A DNA stretch of 64,000 nt from contig MCFE01000049.1 in NCBI GenBank assembly GCA_002104905.1, forward strand, positions 62,001 to 126,000, given 5' to 3'. Position 1 is the first letter of the stretch. The number at the start of each line of letters is the position of its first letter. This document shows positions 10,970-21,775 of this stretch, one piece after another. The notes beneath the pieces are model-generated. The model searched no databases. It had not been told where the DNA came from and was given only the letters and a program-made list of their open reading frames with translations. This DNA comes from Basidiobolus meristosporus CBS 931.73 (lineage: Eukaryota; Basidiobolomycota; Basidiobolomycetes; Basidiobolales; Basidiobolaceae). Made by a program: the position numbers and the translations under genes.

Positions 10970-13900
10970 ATGAAGTTAAACGCTCCATGGACAACTGTGA
11001 ATTATCAACTGGGCCAGTTGAAGTCGGGTTACCAAGACAATCTTCCAGAGATAGCAGAGGTACGGGAAATTCTGTTTCATGGCAATCTGGAAGATTTTGG
11101 CTGATTTTACTTGAAAGGCATGGAAGTCAGTTACTGAAAATGTTCAGCCTAACTGTTTACAAGTCTCTTGCAACGAAGCAAGTATGTAGTTGATCCCCTT
11201 TCTCTTGGGTGATATAGTTTCTTATTCATCCTACCTAGGCGCCCGTACGAAACTAGGGCCTGCAGTGAATACCTTACATAGCGGTGGCCTTGCTGGACGA
11301 CTCAAGGAGTGGTACTTTGGTGAGTGGATTGCACAACGATTAAAACTAGTTGGTGGTACATGCTGATTATGTACGTGCAGGTGTCGTATCTGAAGATTTT
11401 ACTCGATGCATTTCACCCTCTTTGTCCACATGGAGTCATAAGTCCTATGTAAGTAAGGCAGTTGGTGCCTTGCATAGCCATCCTTTCTAATGAGTTTCGA
11501 CCCTAAGCCTGAGGATGACCGAACTTTTGACGACGTCTCGCTCAACCTATTCATGGAGTTAACCAGTACACTTGTTACACGTTTTGAATTGTACTATTCA
11601 GGCTATCGCATTATCTCATTGAAGTATGCTGCATGCATTTTTGATCGCATTCCAGCGCTAACCCGTTTCCTAGTGAAAATGATGACCAGGCATTAACCAA
11701 ACTCCTACGCACCAAACTCAACTCGATTCTGCCCTCCAAATTCCAGAGAGAATGCGTTCTCTTCTTCAGAACGTGGTTTGAAAAATTCCGAAGATACGTC
11801 CGCCATCGACGTCGATTAGGACTCGGCATATGTCTGCAATGGTACGGTTACGATGAAAGATCGCCCCACACAGACCAGAACCACTCGCCGCAGCCGTCCG
11901 ATTCTGAAGACAGTGATGATGATGATGATGATGATGAGGGGCTTGTAGACGATTTTGAAAGAACTCTAGAGACCTCGAAAAAAGCTTGCGATCTTCTCTG
12001 CATCCTGGGTTTAGACCAGTTAATCGAGAATATCACTATTCCGATTCTACACGGGGAGATTGAGAAGATTGTGAACTCAAAGTGCAAAGGGGAATTCGAC
12101 CGCCCCCTGCTCTCTATCATACTCAAAGAGCTTAGCACAGTGATTCTGCCATGGCTTCGTCTCATTCTCACATGCCGAAAAGCCGATAGTAACGCCATTC
12201 ATGCTTTTCCGGAGAGAAGATAGGCACTAACCATCTCTCTTTAGATGTTGCTATGTCGATGGATTACATCAAGAGCAAGACGCGGTTAGAGTACTACATG
12301 TACAAATGCTTTAGCGACATGAGGTAATTCTGCACCCAAGCCGAAGCTTCGTGCACTTTCTTATCTTCCGTGTGTAGAATTGCCGAGCTCTTCGACATCA
12401 TCGTTGACTATCCTGACTCCGAGCCCGCACTGCACGATCTGAAAGTAAGTGCGCTCCCGAATGCATGTGCGGAAAGTTTGATTCTTATATGCTGGATAGA
12501 GCTGCATGCTGAAGGTTGACAGCCGAAGTTATCTAGTAACGAGCCTCGCCAATTCGTAAGTCGATGTCTTCAGTTGAATCTTTACGGGCTGGCTGCTGAC
12601 AAACCAACTGTTGCATGGTGTAGACTGCGGAAGCGTCTCTTGCACCCTGGTGCAAATACTTCTGATATTATTACGCAGTATGTCTCCAGCATCAAATGCC
12701 TCCGAATCCTGGATCCTCCGGGTGTCTTGATGCAAATGATCGTGGACCCCATCCGAAAGTACTTGAGGTTAGCTCTCCCGTTATGTTTGTACGCTTCTCA
12801 CGACTGAGGCTCTTTTGATGTTCGGTAGATGTCGGGAAGACACGATCCGGTGCATCATATCGGATCTGGTTGATGACACGAAGAACGAGTTGTTAGAAGA
12901 GTTGGAGCAAGGTGACGGAGTCATCATTCATGCATCTGACGACGAGGATGACGATTTCAACAACATGAATTGGGTTCCCGACCCTATCGACGCCGGACCA
13001 AGTACATGCCGATTATACTGCCGTTGATGATTGACACACTAACCGATGTGCTCGCTAGATTTCAAATCGGCCAGATCTCGTAACGCCGATATCATCAGCA
13101 TGCTCGTTAACATATACGACACGAAAGACGTGTTTGTCAAAGAGTTCCAGACCCTTCTTGCAGACCGACTTTTGTCCGTTCAGGAGTACGACACCGAGCG
13201 TGAGGTAGGCTTGTTTCGAGCATCCGTCCTCGCTATCCAGGCAACTAAGTGTCATTTAGATTCGCCATCTGGAGCTTCTCAAACTCAGGTTTGGAGAAGT
13301 CAGCCTCCAGTCGTGTGAGGTGATGATCAAAGATATAACCGACTCCAAGCGAGTTGACCATGCCATCCATGCGGATGAACGGTTCAATGAAAACGTAAGC
13401 AGCGAATGTTCCAACCCGAATTGCCCTGGTAGTTGACCCAGTTTGCTCTCTAGATCTCCATCCATGCCACTATTCTGTCCCGGCTATTCTGGCCGAACTT
13501 CCGATCGGAAGATGTTTACCTCCCTGCGGAGTTCACAGAGTACGTGCCTTGACGCGCCTGGCTGGCTCATTGCTTTGGTACTCACTGGGTATTTCCTCGA
13601 CAGGCAATTGGCGGCGTACGAATCAACCTTTGAGAAGCTAAAACCCTCCAGAAAGCTGATCTGGTTGAATCACCTGGGAACAGTCGACTTGGAGCTGGAG
13701 TTGAAAGATAGGACTCTTGCGTTGAATGTGTCACCCGCTTATGCGGCGATCATATGGCACTTCCAGGACAAAGGTACCGAAAGATGCTTTAAAGCGTACA
13801 GTCGACATCAGGTCAGAGAATTGATCCAATCCACCCCATCCTATACTAGACACCTGGGAGCTTGCGGAGCTAGCACAGGAGCTGCAGTCTACGCCCAACA

Positions 13901-14334
13901 ACGTAAAGCGAAAGCTGATGTACTGGATCGGGCTAGGTGTCATCAAGGAGCATCCCTCTGAGGTCTACTCTGTAGTAGAGGAGGCGGAGGAGCTGCCGGC
14001 CGAGAGTAAGTATCTTCGCGGGTTTCCCAGAGTCATTGTCTTAACCTGGTGTTTGCGTCTAGTTGAAAATATTGAAGAGACGGTGTCTTCCTCTGTTCAA
14101 TCCGCCAAGGAACAACAGGCAGAGGAGATGCGTATATACTGGTCGTATATTGTCGGAATGTTGACCAACTTGGGAACACTGCCCCTCGACCGAGTTCAGT
14201 CGATGCTGTCCATGTTTGTGCAGGCGCCTAATAAGTACAACAGAAGCGCGGAGGAGCTTCAGGATTTCCTGGAATTGATGATCCGCGAGGACAAATTAGA
14301 GTTTTCGTTAGGGATGTACAAGTTGAAAAAATAA
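10970..14334 (+). CDS. APC2: Anaphase-promoting complex subunit 2 (cullin)
   Basis: Seventeen exons: 10970-11059, 11118-11181, 11239-11319, 11381-11448, 11508-11623, 11674-12188, 12245-12323, 12378-12444, 12500-12555, 12624-12767, 12829-13001, 13059-13204, 13260-13394, 13454-13539, 13604-13773, 13850-14005 and 14063-14334. They sum to 805 codons plus a stop, and every join keeps frame. Introns are 50-76 bases. Landmarks are LKEWYF near the N-terminus, an Asp-rich acidic run in exon 6, ELFDIIVDYPDSEPALHDLK, LLHPGANTSDIITQYVSSIK, the cullin-type ADIISMLVNIYDTKDVFVKE, and the C-terminal winged-helix module (YWSYIVGMLTNLGTLPLDRV). APC2 holds the RING subunit APC11 and is the catalytic platform of the APC/C ubiquitin ligase that triggers anaphase. 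The first two exons are the least certain. Confidence 0.93.
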
Positions 14335-14852
14335 GTGACTAGATCTATTTGCCTACCCTGTATTTGTGTATTATCCCATTCTCGAGATTGTATAGTATGT
14401 GCTACATCCATATCCACATTCACATTCACATTAAACTACATAGCGTACTTGACTGCTGCTCCTTGACTGTATTGCCGAGCTGACACAGGGTTTCCCCGCT
14501 GCTTGGGCCCTGATTGGTGGCTTGGGTTTATGCACCTTCTTGATGCTTGCTGGAAATCGGAGCTCAGCCGATAAGCAACCATGTGTTAGAGTTAGTCCCA
14601 CAGAAATCTACGTTCAGCTCCCCTAACAACGTTTGCGATTGACTCGTGTGTAAGGCCTAACACTCCCCGCTAGTATGGATATTGGCAAATACACCAATCT
14701 GCCGGACGTCCTGAAACGAAACAGTCGTGCGTATACATTGAGTGGTGCTTGAAACGAAGGCACCCTTTATTTTTTCGACCCTTTCTTACACTGGGGATGG
14801 TATTCCTTTCGTTGACAACCCCGTCTCAGCTGTGAGAAATAACTGGACCGAG
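14335..14852. other. Intergenic region upstream of BDP1
   Basis: 518 bases between APC2 and the chosen BDP1 start. An ATG at 14675 opens a 25-codon frame (MDIGKYTNLPDVLKRNSRAY...) ending before 14760. I do not recognise it; it could be an upstream ORF or a missed first exon. A convincing acceptor-like site (CCCCGTCTCAG) sits at about 14819-14829. Confidence 0.35.
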
Positions 14853-16099
14853 ATGTTCCCTCCCGCAAAGCTGACCGCCCTCCGCGTAGGTACTGCAGGA
14901 TTGCTTTTAGCTATGGTATTGACCCGGAATTAACGGAAATACAGACAAAGGACGCGCCAGATTCACTCCAATTCTTACAAAACGTACTGTCAGAGGTTCG
15001 AAAGCTCCTCCCGAGTTGACCGTCCCCCTCGTTGACGTAGCCGAAAGAGAAGCGAGGTCTTTCCCCTCACTCTCGGAGAAACCTCAGGATGGTGCAGAGC
15101 ATTTGAATAGAACCTCATTATCTACTTTGCGCTCATGCCCTAGTTTTATCAAGCCTCAGATAACCGGGTAGGGATTCCTGAAGAAGGCAACAGTATGGCT
15201 ACGGAAAACCTCCAAAATGCCATTGGCGTTTCTGAGTCATTCCTCCCCAACCCAAATGAAAAGCGAGAGCCTGTGGTGCTTTCTACTTTGGCAGGCAACA
15301 CAGGGCCTACCAATCGAGTCATAAATGCACAGGATATACAGTTCTCTCCACAGTTAAACGAAGTGGGTGGGGATGCCGCCAAGATTGCCGATAGGAACCA
15401 GCCACATCAATCACCTCAATTCACTCCGATGTTTGCTTTTTGTGAGAAGGGGCTTGGTAGATATGAAGATCGGGCCAGAAACAGAGAAACATCCAGGCCT
15501 TCAAGGAAATCGAAGCTGAGCCGGAGTTATGCTCGCAGCCCACTAAAGAGTGTTGCACGGCCAACTCGCGAGGACAAGAATCCTCCCTCTTCAGCAATGC
15601 CGCAGGAATGGTACCACATTACCTGTACTCTTGTGTGAATCTCCTTTAACCAAGGATCTCTAGCCATTTTGCTCCGCAGATGCGAGTTGTTGATGGGAAA
15701 CTTGCTCTCGACAACTTGTCTCTAAGTGTGGACCTGCACTGCCTGAGTGGTCAACAAGGAGGAGTGCCTCTGGATGTTGTGGATGAATCGACATCTGAAC
15801 GCTTTATAAATAGCGCCACTTATCTCTCGAAGATCAAATCCCAGAGATGGACCCAGAGCGAAACAGACCTGTTTTATGAGGTAGTGAGGTATGCAGAGTT
15901 GCAACTAAGCTTGCGTAACTCACATAATCCTATCTAGGGAATAGCGAAGTGGGGTACGGATTTTGACCTGATTGCATCCATGTTTCCACATCGTACCCGG
16001 AAGCACATCAAGTACAAATTCAAGAAAGAAGAAAGAGTAAATCCGGCACGCATCACTGATGCGGTAATCAGGCGTTGCTCTGGAGTTGGTGTAGAATGA
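14853..16099 (+). CDS. BDP1: Transcription factor TFIIIB subunit B'' (BDP1)
   Basis: Proposed exons: 14853-14889, 14945-15036, 15144-15632, 15680-15880 and 15938-16099, about 326 residues. The identity comes from the C-terminal SANT domain, restored by the last splice as [20 protein letters not shown] and continuing [18 protein letters not shown], preceded by [18 protein letters not shown], the conserved B'' motif. The N-terminal [14 protein letters not shown] also fits fungal B''. B'' joins TBP and Brf1 on RNA polymerase III promoters (tRNA, 5S, U6). The 3' half is firm. The 5' half is not: exon 2 could run on to 15167 with an impossibly short 26-base intron, and the first exon could be joined to sequence around 14675. 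The protein is short compared with yeast Bdp1 (594 residues) and ends soon after the SANT domain. Confidence 0.85.
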
Positions 16100-17575
16100 T
16101 GGCTGAAGGGTACCGTTCCTTTCCAGAATGAGTATTTAACCTCAGTTACCATCAGATACTTGGCAATTCAATACAATGCAGAATAGATGGTTTACTTCTG
16201 AGGTGTAATGATGCATCAAATGTTCTTTGAATCCTTCAACTTTTTGTATTTGACACTACCCGTTGCTGATTAAGCAATGTTTGTCATTGGCGTAGTTTAG
16301 CACTGAGGGTTTTGTTGTCTCTCAATACTAAACAAAAGGCTATCACTATTCTGAGGGGGTTGACCATTTTTGCATTTATGGATTTTGTGGTTGCCTTGCT
16401 GATGTGCAACTGAACCTACATCAGCTGCTAAAATTGTATTAACTTTTGCACCTGTAGGACACACTTATGCCCCTCACTTTGCCATATTCTTCAGGATCCT
16501 ATGGATACTCCCCCATAGAGGAATAAATTTTCACTTCTATCAAATGCAATGCTCCAACTCTAAGACCTAAATATTGTACACCTGAGGGTGGAAATGTACT
16601 TCTGTTACAAGCTTAACAACATTCTCATTTTCCCTCTGGCTCATTAAACATATCACATTGGACCACAATAGGCCATTGCAAGCAATCTTCAGCTACTAAC
16701 ATTGATTGGGTATAGTCATATAATTGCTCTAATAGTTAAGATTCAAACTACTTTGTTTGCTGATAAGCATCTTGCTTTGGCACCATAAATAAGCAGCACT
16801 TGGAATAAAGCTATTTATGAGATGGCACAGCAAGCATTCAGCCAATTGAATGAGACTAAGTCAAATCAGGTGGTAGAGCTGGTGTTATGGATGATTTATA
16901 CACCTACAGAAGATTTATTAACTGTGAGTTTTGCCTCAAATACAAGGCTAACTTGCTATTATAAATATGACTTGCTCAAAAGTTATGCATCATCAGGATC
17001 ATGCTGGTTCAGTGCACCCCACAGCAATTGCATCAAAGCCTCCTTGGTTTTTTCTCACAAGAAGCACTACCAAAACATCTTGTAGAGCTTCACTTTGTAC
17101 ACTAGACTACTCCCCTGCTAACCATCATTCAGACTACCTGTGTACTTGTATTCATTATTCTGAATGCCAACTGTAGAGTGTGGTGTTCTGGTCTGGTAGT
17201 GGTGAATAGCCCTAGAATAGATGGTGTACCCAGCATCAAAGCAGTGCATTGGCCTTTTATTCAGTCAAGATTTTTCATGACAATTGCCCCAAGGCTGCTT
17301 TTGATTGGTTCTCTTAAATTTATCTTACTTTCTGATCCTGAAAACTCAATCATCTACTATATCTGTGTACATTGATTGTCTATTGCCTCTTTTTCACACT
17401 CCTTACTTCCTGGCTCAGCCAATGCTCATACTATTCATGCATTCTACTTGGTTCATTTTCATTGAATCTTCAGTTGTAACTTAATCATAGATTGTACTAT
17501 ACATTTATTGTCCAAACAGCCCCTAAATGTGCATACATGCTCTTTGGACCTTCTTATACCCCTATGAAATATTAT
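16100..17575. repeat. Transposon-derived sequence of uncertain family
   Basis: This AT-rich stretch starts right after BDP1. It holds only short overlapping frames. Bases about 17250-17480 resemble the terminal unit of family X found at 18050-18411 and 33180-33444, and about 17509-17560 resembles part of the Copia-1 LTR (TTGTCCAAACAGCCCC). The rest (16100-17250) I could not assign. Confidence 0.4.
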
Positions 17576-17641
17576 TGTTATGATCCTGTCAAAAGGCCAT
17601 CACAGACTTAAAGTCCTGTGACTAAGAGGTATTGATCCCAT

Positions 17642-17973
17642 TGTTGCAAGAGTCTTGGAGATATTGGAAGTGATTGGGAGAACAAGTAGATTTTGTGGTT
17701 TTCACTTAATGATTTATTGAATGTAAAAGTAGTATTTATACTTTTACCTGGTCTTGGCATTACAAACACATAGAATAGGTTAAGGAAGGTCCCAAGAACA
17801 TGTGTGCAAATTTTGGGGCTGTTTGGACAACTTTGAGAATTTTCATGTTCTGGGTAAATATTCTAAGTAAATCCCAACAAGGAATTTGGTCAGTATTCTC
17901 TAGGATTTGAAGGTGATGATCTAAGTGACTAAATTAGGTGAATATTTAGGTGGAAATACAAATTTTTACAACA
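17642..17973 (-). repeat. Solo LTR of the Copia-1 family, with TSD
   Basis: The 332 bases are the reverse complement of the Copia-1 LTR at 25756-26104, with TGTTG...CAACA ends. It is flanked by a perfect 5-base target-site duplication CCCAT (17637-17641 and 17974-17978). The related family X copy at about 33085-33100 lacks the LTR and is the matching empty site. Confidence 0.85.
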
Positions 17974-18594
17974 CCCATCAGGACACTGTGCAAAGACTGT
18001 CAAAAAATTATTGCACTCCAGATTCACAAAAAACTCAGTCAAAATTTTTCATCACTGCAATACAATGGTGACTTTTGATTGGTTCTGATCCTAGATACTC
18101 TATCACCTCCTACATTGGTGTGAATTAATTGGCTATTGCCTCTTTTTCACACTCTTTACTTCCTGGTTTGCTGCCGGTTTTCTCACTCTCTGATTCTGGT
18201 CACTCTATCACCTCCTACATTTGTGTGCATTGATTGAATATTGCCTCTTTTCACACTCCTTACTTCCTGACTCAAGCATTTCTGTTACTTTTCATATGTA
18301 CAAATTGATTTATTTCTGTTGAAACTTCAGTTGTACCTCATTTGCCAATTTTATTGACCTATACAAGTCCCTTTACCCTACACTAACATTAAGCCAAACC
18401 CCACACTCAACAGACTTGTTCCGTTGGATAGTGCCACATAGTGCCAGCCGGTTTATAGTGCCGGATTGATCTGGCACTCTACGGCACTATCTGGCACTAT
18501 AATTTCTACCATGATGCCAGTGGTATGATACAGTTACTGGTAATTTTACTCAATCTTACTTATGTTGCTCAGAATAGTGCTTTCCTTGCTTTAT

Positions 18595-19479
18595 TTACTC
18601 TTCATAATGCTCCAGACACATTTCTCTCAGTGGATGTCTTCTTGTATGAACATACTGTGCATTGATAAGTATCTTAACTATTTTACCTATTCTGCTGTTT
18701 TCTCCTATATATGACTTTCCTCTGTATTTACCTGCCAATATGCTGAATCTCTTCAGATATCCAAATGTGTGCTCTACCCTTACTCTGAAATGATTAAATA
18801 TCTCATTGTAGAGCTTCTGCTTCCTGCTAAGCACACCATTCCTTGGCTTCCTATAAGCTGTAATACATCCTAATCTCTGACAATCCTCTCCTATATAGGC
18901 CAAGTCTGCCATACATTTCTCCCCTCTACTGAATTCAGGATGATTCTCTACCCAGAGTGCTTTGTCATGCCTACTTCCAGCAAATGGCCCACTAAACCAG
19001 ATGATGTTACCCTCAATGTCAGACAGTGCTTGAAACTTCACACAGTGTGCCTTGTACTTGCCAGAATAAAAGTGCCTCTGCCCTCTAGAAGGTCTGTTAA
19101 TCCTCACTGGGAAGGTATCCAAAATACTCCTGATATGGAACCTGTTGCTGAACACTCTGGGATATGGAAGTCTATTGGAGCTTCTGAACCTAGTATTCCA
19201 AGCTTGCTCTAAGTCATTCATACCCTCTGCAAGGTGGTTCTCCATTGCTGTCAGCTGGGAATGAAAGCTTCTAGGACTTTTGTTGCCATGGATAGTGGGA
19301 TGAAACCTTGTAGGGCAATAGTTCTTGTAATAGCAGAGAAGCTTAACAAGGGATCTCCTTGAGTAGATTGGGGTTGATGGTCCACAGTACTTGGAATAGA
19401 TCTCCTCCAGTGTGTCAAAAGGAAATCCAGTGGTAGTGATGGGATTGATGAGAAAAGACCATTCAGATGAGTAAGTCAT
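18595..19479 (-). CDS. Harbinger-type DDE transposase (DDE_Tnp_4-like), copy A
   Basis: 294 residues, one exon. The catalytic triad is readable as Asp121 (SILDTFPVRI), Asp192 (MADLAYIG) and Glu236 (RVEHTFGYLKRF), with GSRHDKALW between the first and second acidic residues, as in DDE_Tnp_4/Harbinger enzymes. The first 60 residues contain no clear helix-turn-helix, so DNA recognition may depend partly on the partner protein encoded divergently at 19839-21110. The protein is short for the family (commonly 350-450 residues), but nothing essential to the catalytic core is missing. Copy B differs at only two residues that I can see (Leu/His near 48, Gly/Ser near 65), so both are probably functional or recently so. 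Confidence 0.9.
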   Translation of the reverse strand: MTYSSEWSFLINPITTTGFPFDTLEEIYSKYCGPSTPIYSRRSLVKLLCYYKNYCPTRFHPTIHGNKSPRSFHSQLTAMENHLAEGMNDLEQAWNTRFRSSNRLPYPRVFSNRFHIRSILDTFPVRINRPSRGQRHFYSGKYKAHCVKFQALSDIEGNIIWFSGPFAGSRHDKALWVENHPEFSRGEKCMADLAYIGEDCQRLGCITAYRKPRNGVLSRKQKLYNEIFNHFRVRVEHTFGYLKRFSILAGKYRGKSYIGENSRIGKIVKILINAQYVHTRRHPLREMCLEHYEE

Positions 19480-19838
19480 ATTAAAATTGATGGATGATCG
19501 TATGGAGGCGGTTTGAATTGATTCGGCGCGATCTGCGTTATTTATCTGATTTTTAACACATTATGGTTAAATCTCCATCAATTGCCATGTATCCCATCAT
19601 TATGTCGCAAAAATCATCCGCAAACAATGCCTTGGTACTTTTATTGATGCTTTAATCATAGGTCTATAATCAAATAGGAAATCTGCGATTGATGTGATCT
19701 GATCCGTGTCAACGCGATCCGAGATGCATCATGCATAATATATGGAAAATTCAACAATCACTTTAGTTTTCATATATATTTCATATAAGACCAGGTTGAT
19801 GCCAATATACTGCTGTATAAGTATTCAAATCCGTTGCT
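19480..19838. promoter_or_regulatory. Divergent promoter of Harbinger copy A
   Basis: This 359-base interval lies between the transposase and accessory start codons. It is AT-rich, has a TATA-like TTTCATATAAGACC at about 19776-19789 facing the accessory gene, and carries many CpG sites that are TpG or CpA in copy B. Confidence 0.45.
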
Positions 19839-21110
19839 ATGGTCCCCATACCAAGCCTCAACTCATCTTTAGTACAACCCAGACAAAACCCATCCCCCAG
19901 CTCACTAGCACGGTCCGGACCGGAGAAGTCAATGTCGGATCCGTTCGAGTTCTCGCCAAATGATTTTAGTATGGCCCAAGTGTCTATGATGAGCCTTCAT
20001 ACAGATATTTGGGCACTACTGATTAATCTAGCAGAACTAGATACCTCAGAGAGTCAACAAAGATGGAAGAATTTGAGTAGAAAGCTGTGGCATGAGTTCT
20101 ACATCAAGATGCCAGCCAATGTATGTAAAAAGATATATAACAAGACAAGTATTGAAATCAAGAATGAGCTGAGAGTGAGGGGATTTGAGGAGGAAGCCGC
20201 GCGGGAACGATTTCGCGCGCAATTTGCGCAGTACGGGCCGGACGCATCCGTTCGTGCCTCAACTTTGGGAACCAAAGAGATTTTGAATGAGTTTTTGCCT
20301 CAAATGACTAATGTACTACGTGATATATTAGTAGAGCTAAGTGGCTTCCAAGAGCAATATACACAGGACTCATCCAGGCAACAGCTCCAAAGTATCAGAC
20401 AGAGGGTAAGTGAATACCTTGAGGAATCAGATGGTGAGCTTCAGGAGGAAGAATACAGACCGCGAGCAACATCGTCCAGATTGCGCCAGCACGCCTTGCT
20501 GGATTCCCTACCATCTCTTGCAACCACAGCGCGCCGGCGCACGTCAGTCCAGACCGCGCCAACACCCTTTACCAGAACGCCCCGCGTTGAGTCAACGCGC
20601 ATTGAGTCAACGCGCATCGGGTCAACGCGCGCGCTTCAGAGCAAAACTACCAGAACTCGCCAAACTGCTCATTTAGACACAAGTCCATTGGAGCGGACCA
20701 AGTTGCGTCAACATGCGGCATCACATCAAACTCAGCCAAGGGCCATCTCAACGCGTCAAGGCGCGCCTGCGCGTGCCGTTTTGCCTGACCATCAGCAAGT
20801 TACTTCTGGTGAACTGACTGATGATGACCAACATGAAGTGACTCAACCACCGGAGCCCTTGGCAAGTAAAAGAACGCGTCAGCGCGTGGCACTACAGGCC
20901 GGTTCAGTTGGTTCAGTTGGTTCAGTCGGAGCAATTCAGCGCGGCCAAGCTGCAGCATTGCACTCATCAACTAGGAGGCAAAATACTGACTACAAATACA
21001 CAAGTAGCCAAGATGATAGTCAGCCAGGAAGTAGTATAGGTGTGCAAAGTGAGTCACTACCAAATGCTTCAGTAGTAATCCCTGTGAGAAAAAAACCCAG
21101 GAGAAGATGA
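19839..21110 (+). CDS. Harbinger accessory protein of unknown family, copy A
   Basis: 423 residues, one exon, transcribed away from the transposase. The N-terminal half is helical and ordered: a Trp/Leu-rich segment (DIWALLINLAELD), then a basic-aromatic segment with RWKNLSRKLWHEFYIKMP and NKTSIEIKNELRVRGF. This could be a Myb/SANT-like or other DNA-binding fold, but I cannot name one. The C-terminal half is low-complexity, rich in Arg/Ser/Thr/Gln, with short in-frame duplications (three copies of a five-residue STRI-type unit and a triple GSV), and ends in a basic KKPRRR tail that looks like a nuclear signal. Classical PIF/Harbinger elements carry a second Myb-like protein needed for nuclear import and DNA binding of the transposase; by position this is its likely counterpart. 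Confidence 0.75.
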   Translation: MVPIPSLNSSLVQPRQNPSPSSLARSGPEKSMSDPFEFSPNDFSMAQVSMMSLHTDIWALLINLAELDTSESQQRWKNLSRKLWHEFYIKMPANVCKKIYNKTSIEIKNELRVRGFEEEAARERFRAQFAQYGPDASVRASTLGTKEILNEFLPQMTNVLRDILVELSGFQEQYTQDSSRQQLQSIRQRVSEYLEESDGELQEEEYRPRATSSRLRQHALLDSLPSLATTARRRTSVQTAPTPFTRTPRVESTRIESTRIGSTRALQSKTTRTRQTAHLDTSPLERTKLRQHAASHQTQPRAISTRQGAPARAVLPDHQQVTSGELTDDDQHEVTQPPEPLASKRTRQRVALQAGSVGSVGSVGAIQRGQAAALHSSTRRQNTDYKYTSSQDDSQPGSSIGVQSESLPNASVVIPVRKKPRRR

Positions 21111-21775
21111 TGCAATTGCTTTGAATCGCTCACATTTGTAATGATCCCAACAACCCTTTTTTTTTGCGATCCAAATTGAGCCATTGCAAATCAGTGATCA
21201 TCAAATTTTTGATATAAGTAATATCAAGGTCGTCTCACATTTGAGACAGAACCCCTATAAATAAACACCCTGCATATATATACGTCATCTGTAATACCAG
21301 TGCAGCTATTGGATCTGTTTTGCACCTACACGATTGCTTGCGTGCTAGCTATGACACCTTGCCCAATCACTAGGATCAGGGATTTACTTGCTCAATGGGC
21401 AAAATGGGATATTTGATGGCAAATCAGGTAGCTTTTTCAGTAGTCAATGAGCCAATTGGGGGCTGCCAGCTTCAGGATACTTTTGGACCAATTAACCACT
21501 GAGATACCGTCCAATTGGAGTGAGGGTAACCAAAATGGTAAGTATCAGTGTAGTTTATAGTGTGATACACATTTATTTCCATTTACATTAAAGAAACATA
21601 TCCAAATACCAGATTTTACCTGCCATTATAGCGGTATCCGATCACGCACGTGATGCAAGCATTACAAGTTGGCGCGATCATCCGCGCCAACCTCATCGTG
21701 TCAGATTGTGCCATAGTGTGCGAGATCGTCCCGCATAGTGCGAAATCGTCCAAGAACAATCCTGCCTTCTGGTAG

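Noticed and set aside
14675-14752. MDIGKYTNLPDV... as a dynactin or other known small protein
   Set aside because: Only the first few residues are suggestive; the rest does not match, and no splice join rescues it.
18940-19212. 90-codon plus-strand frame, repeated at 28570-28842
   Set aside because: It is the complement of the transposase coding sequence and is identical in both copies only because the DNA is.
20410-20676. Second plus-strand frame inside the accessory gene
   Set aside because: It is an out-of-frame reading of Arg/Ser-rich low-complexity sequence.
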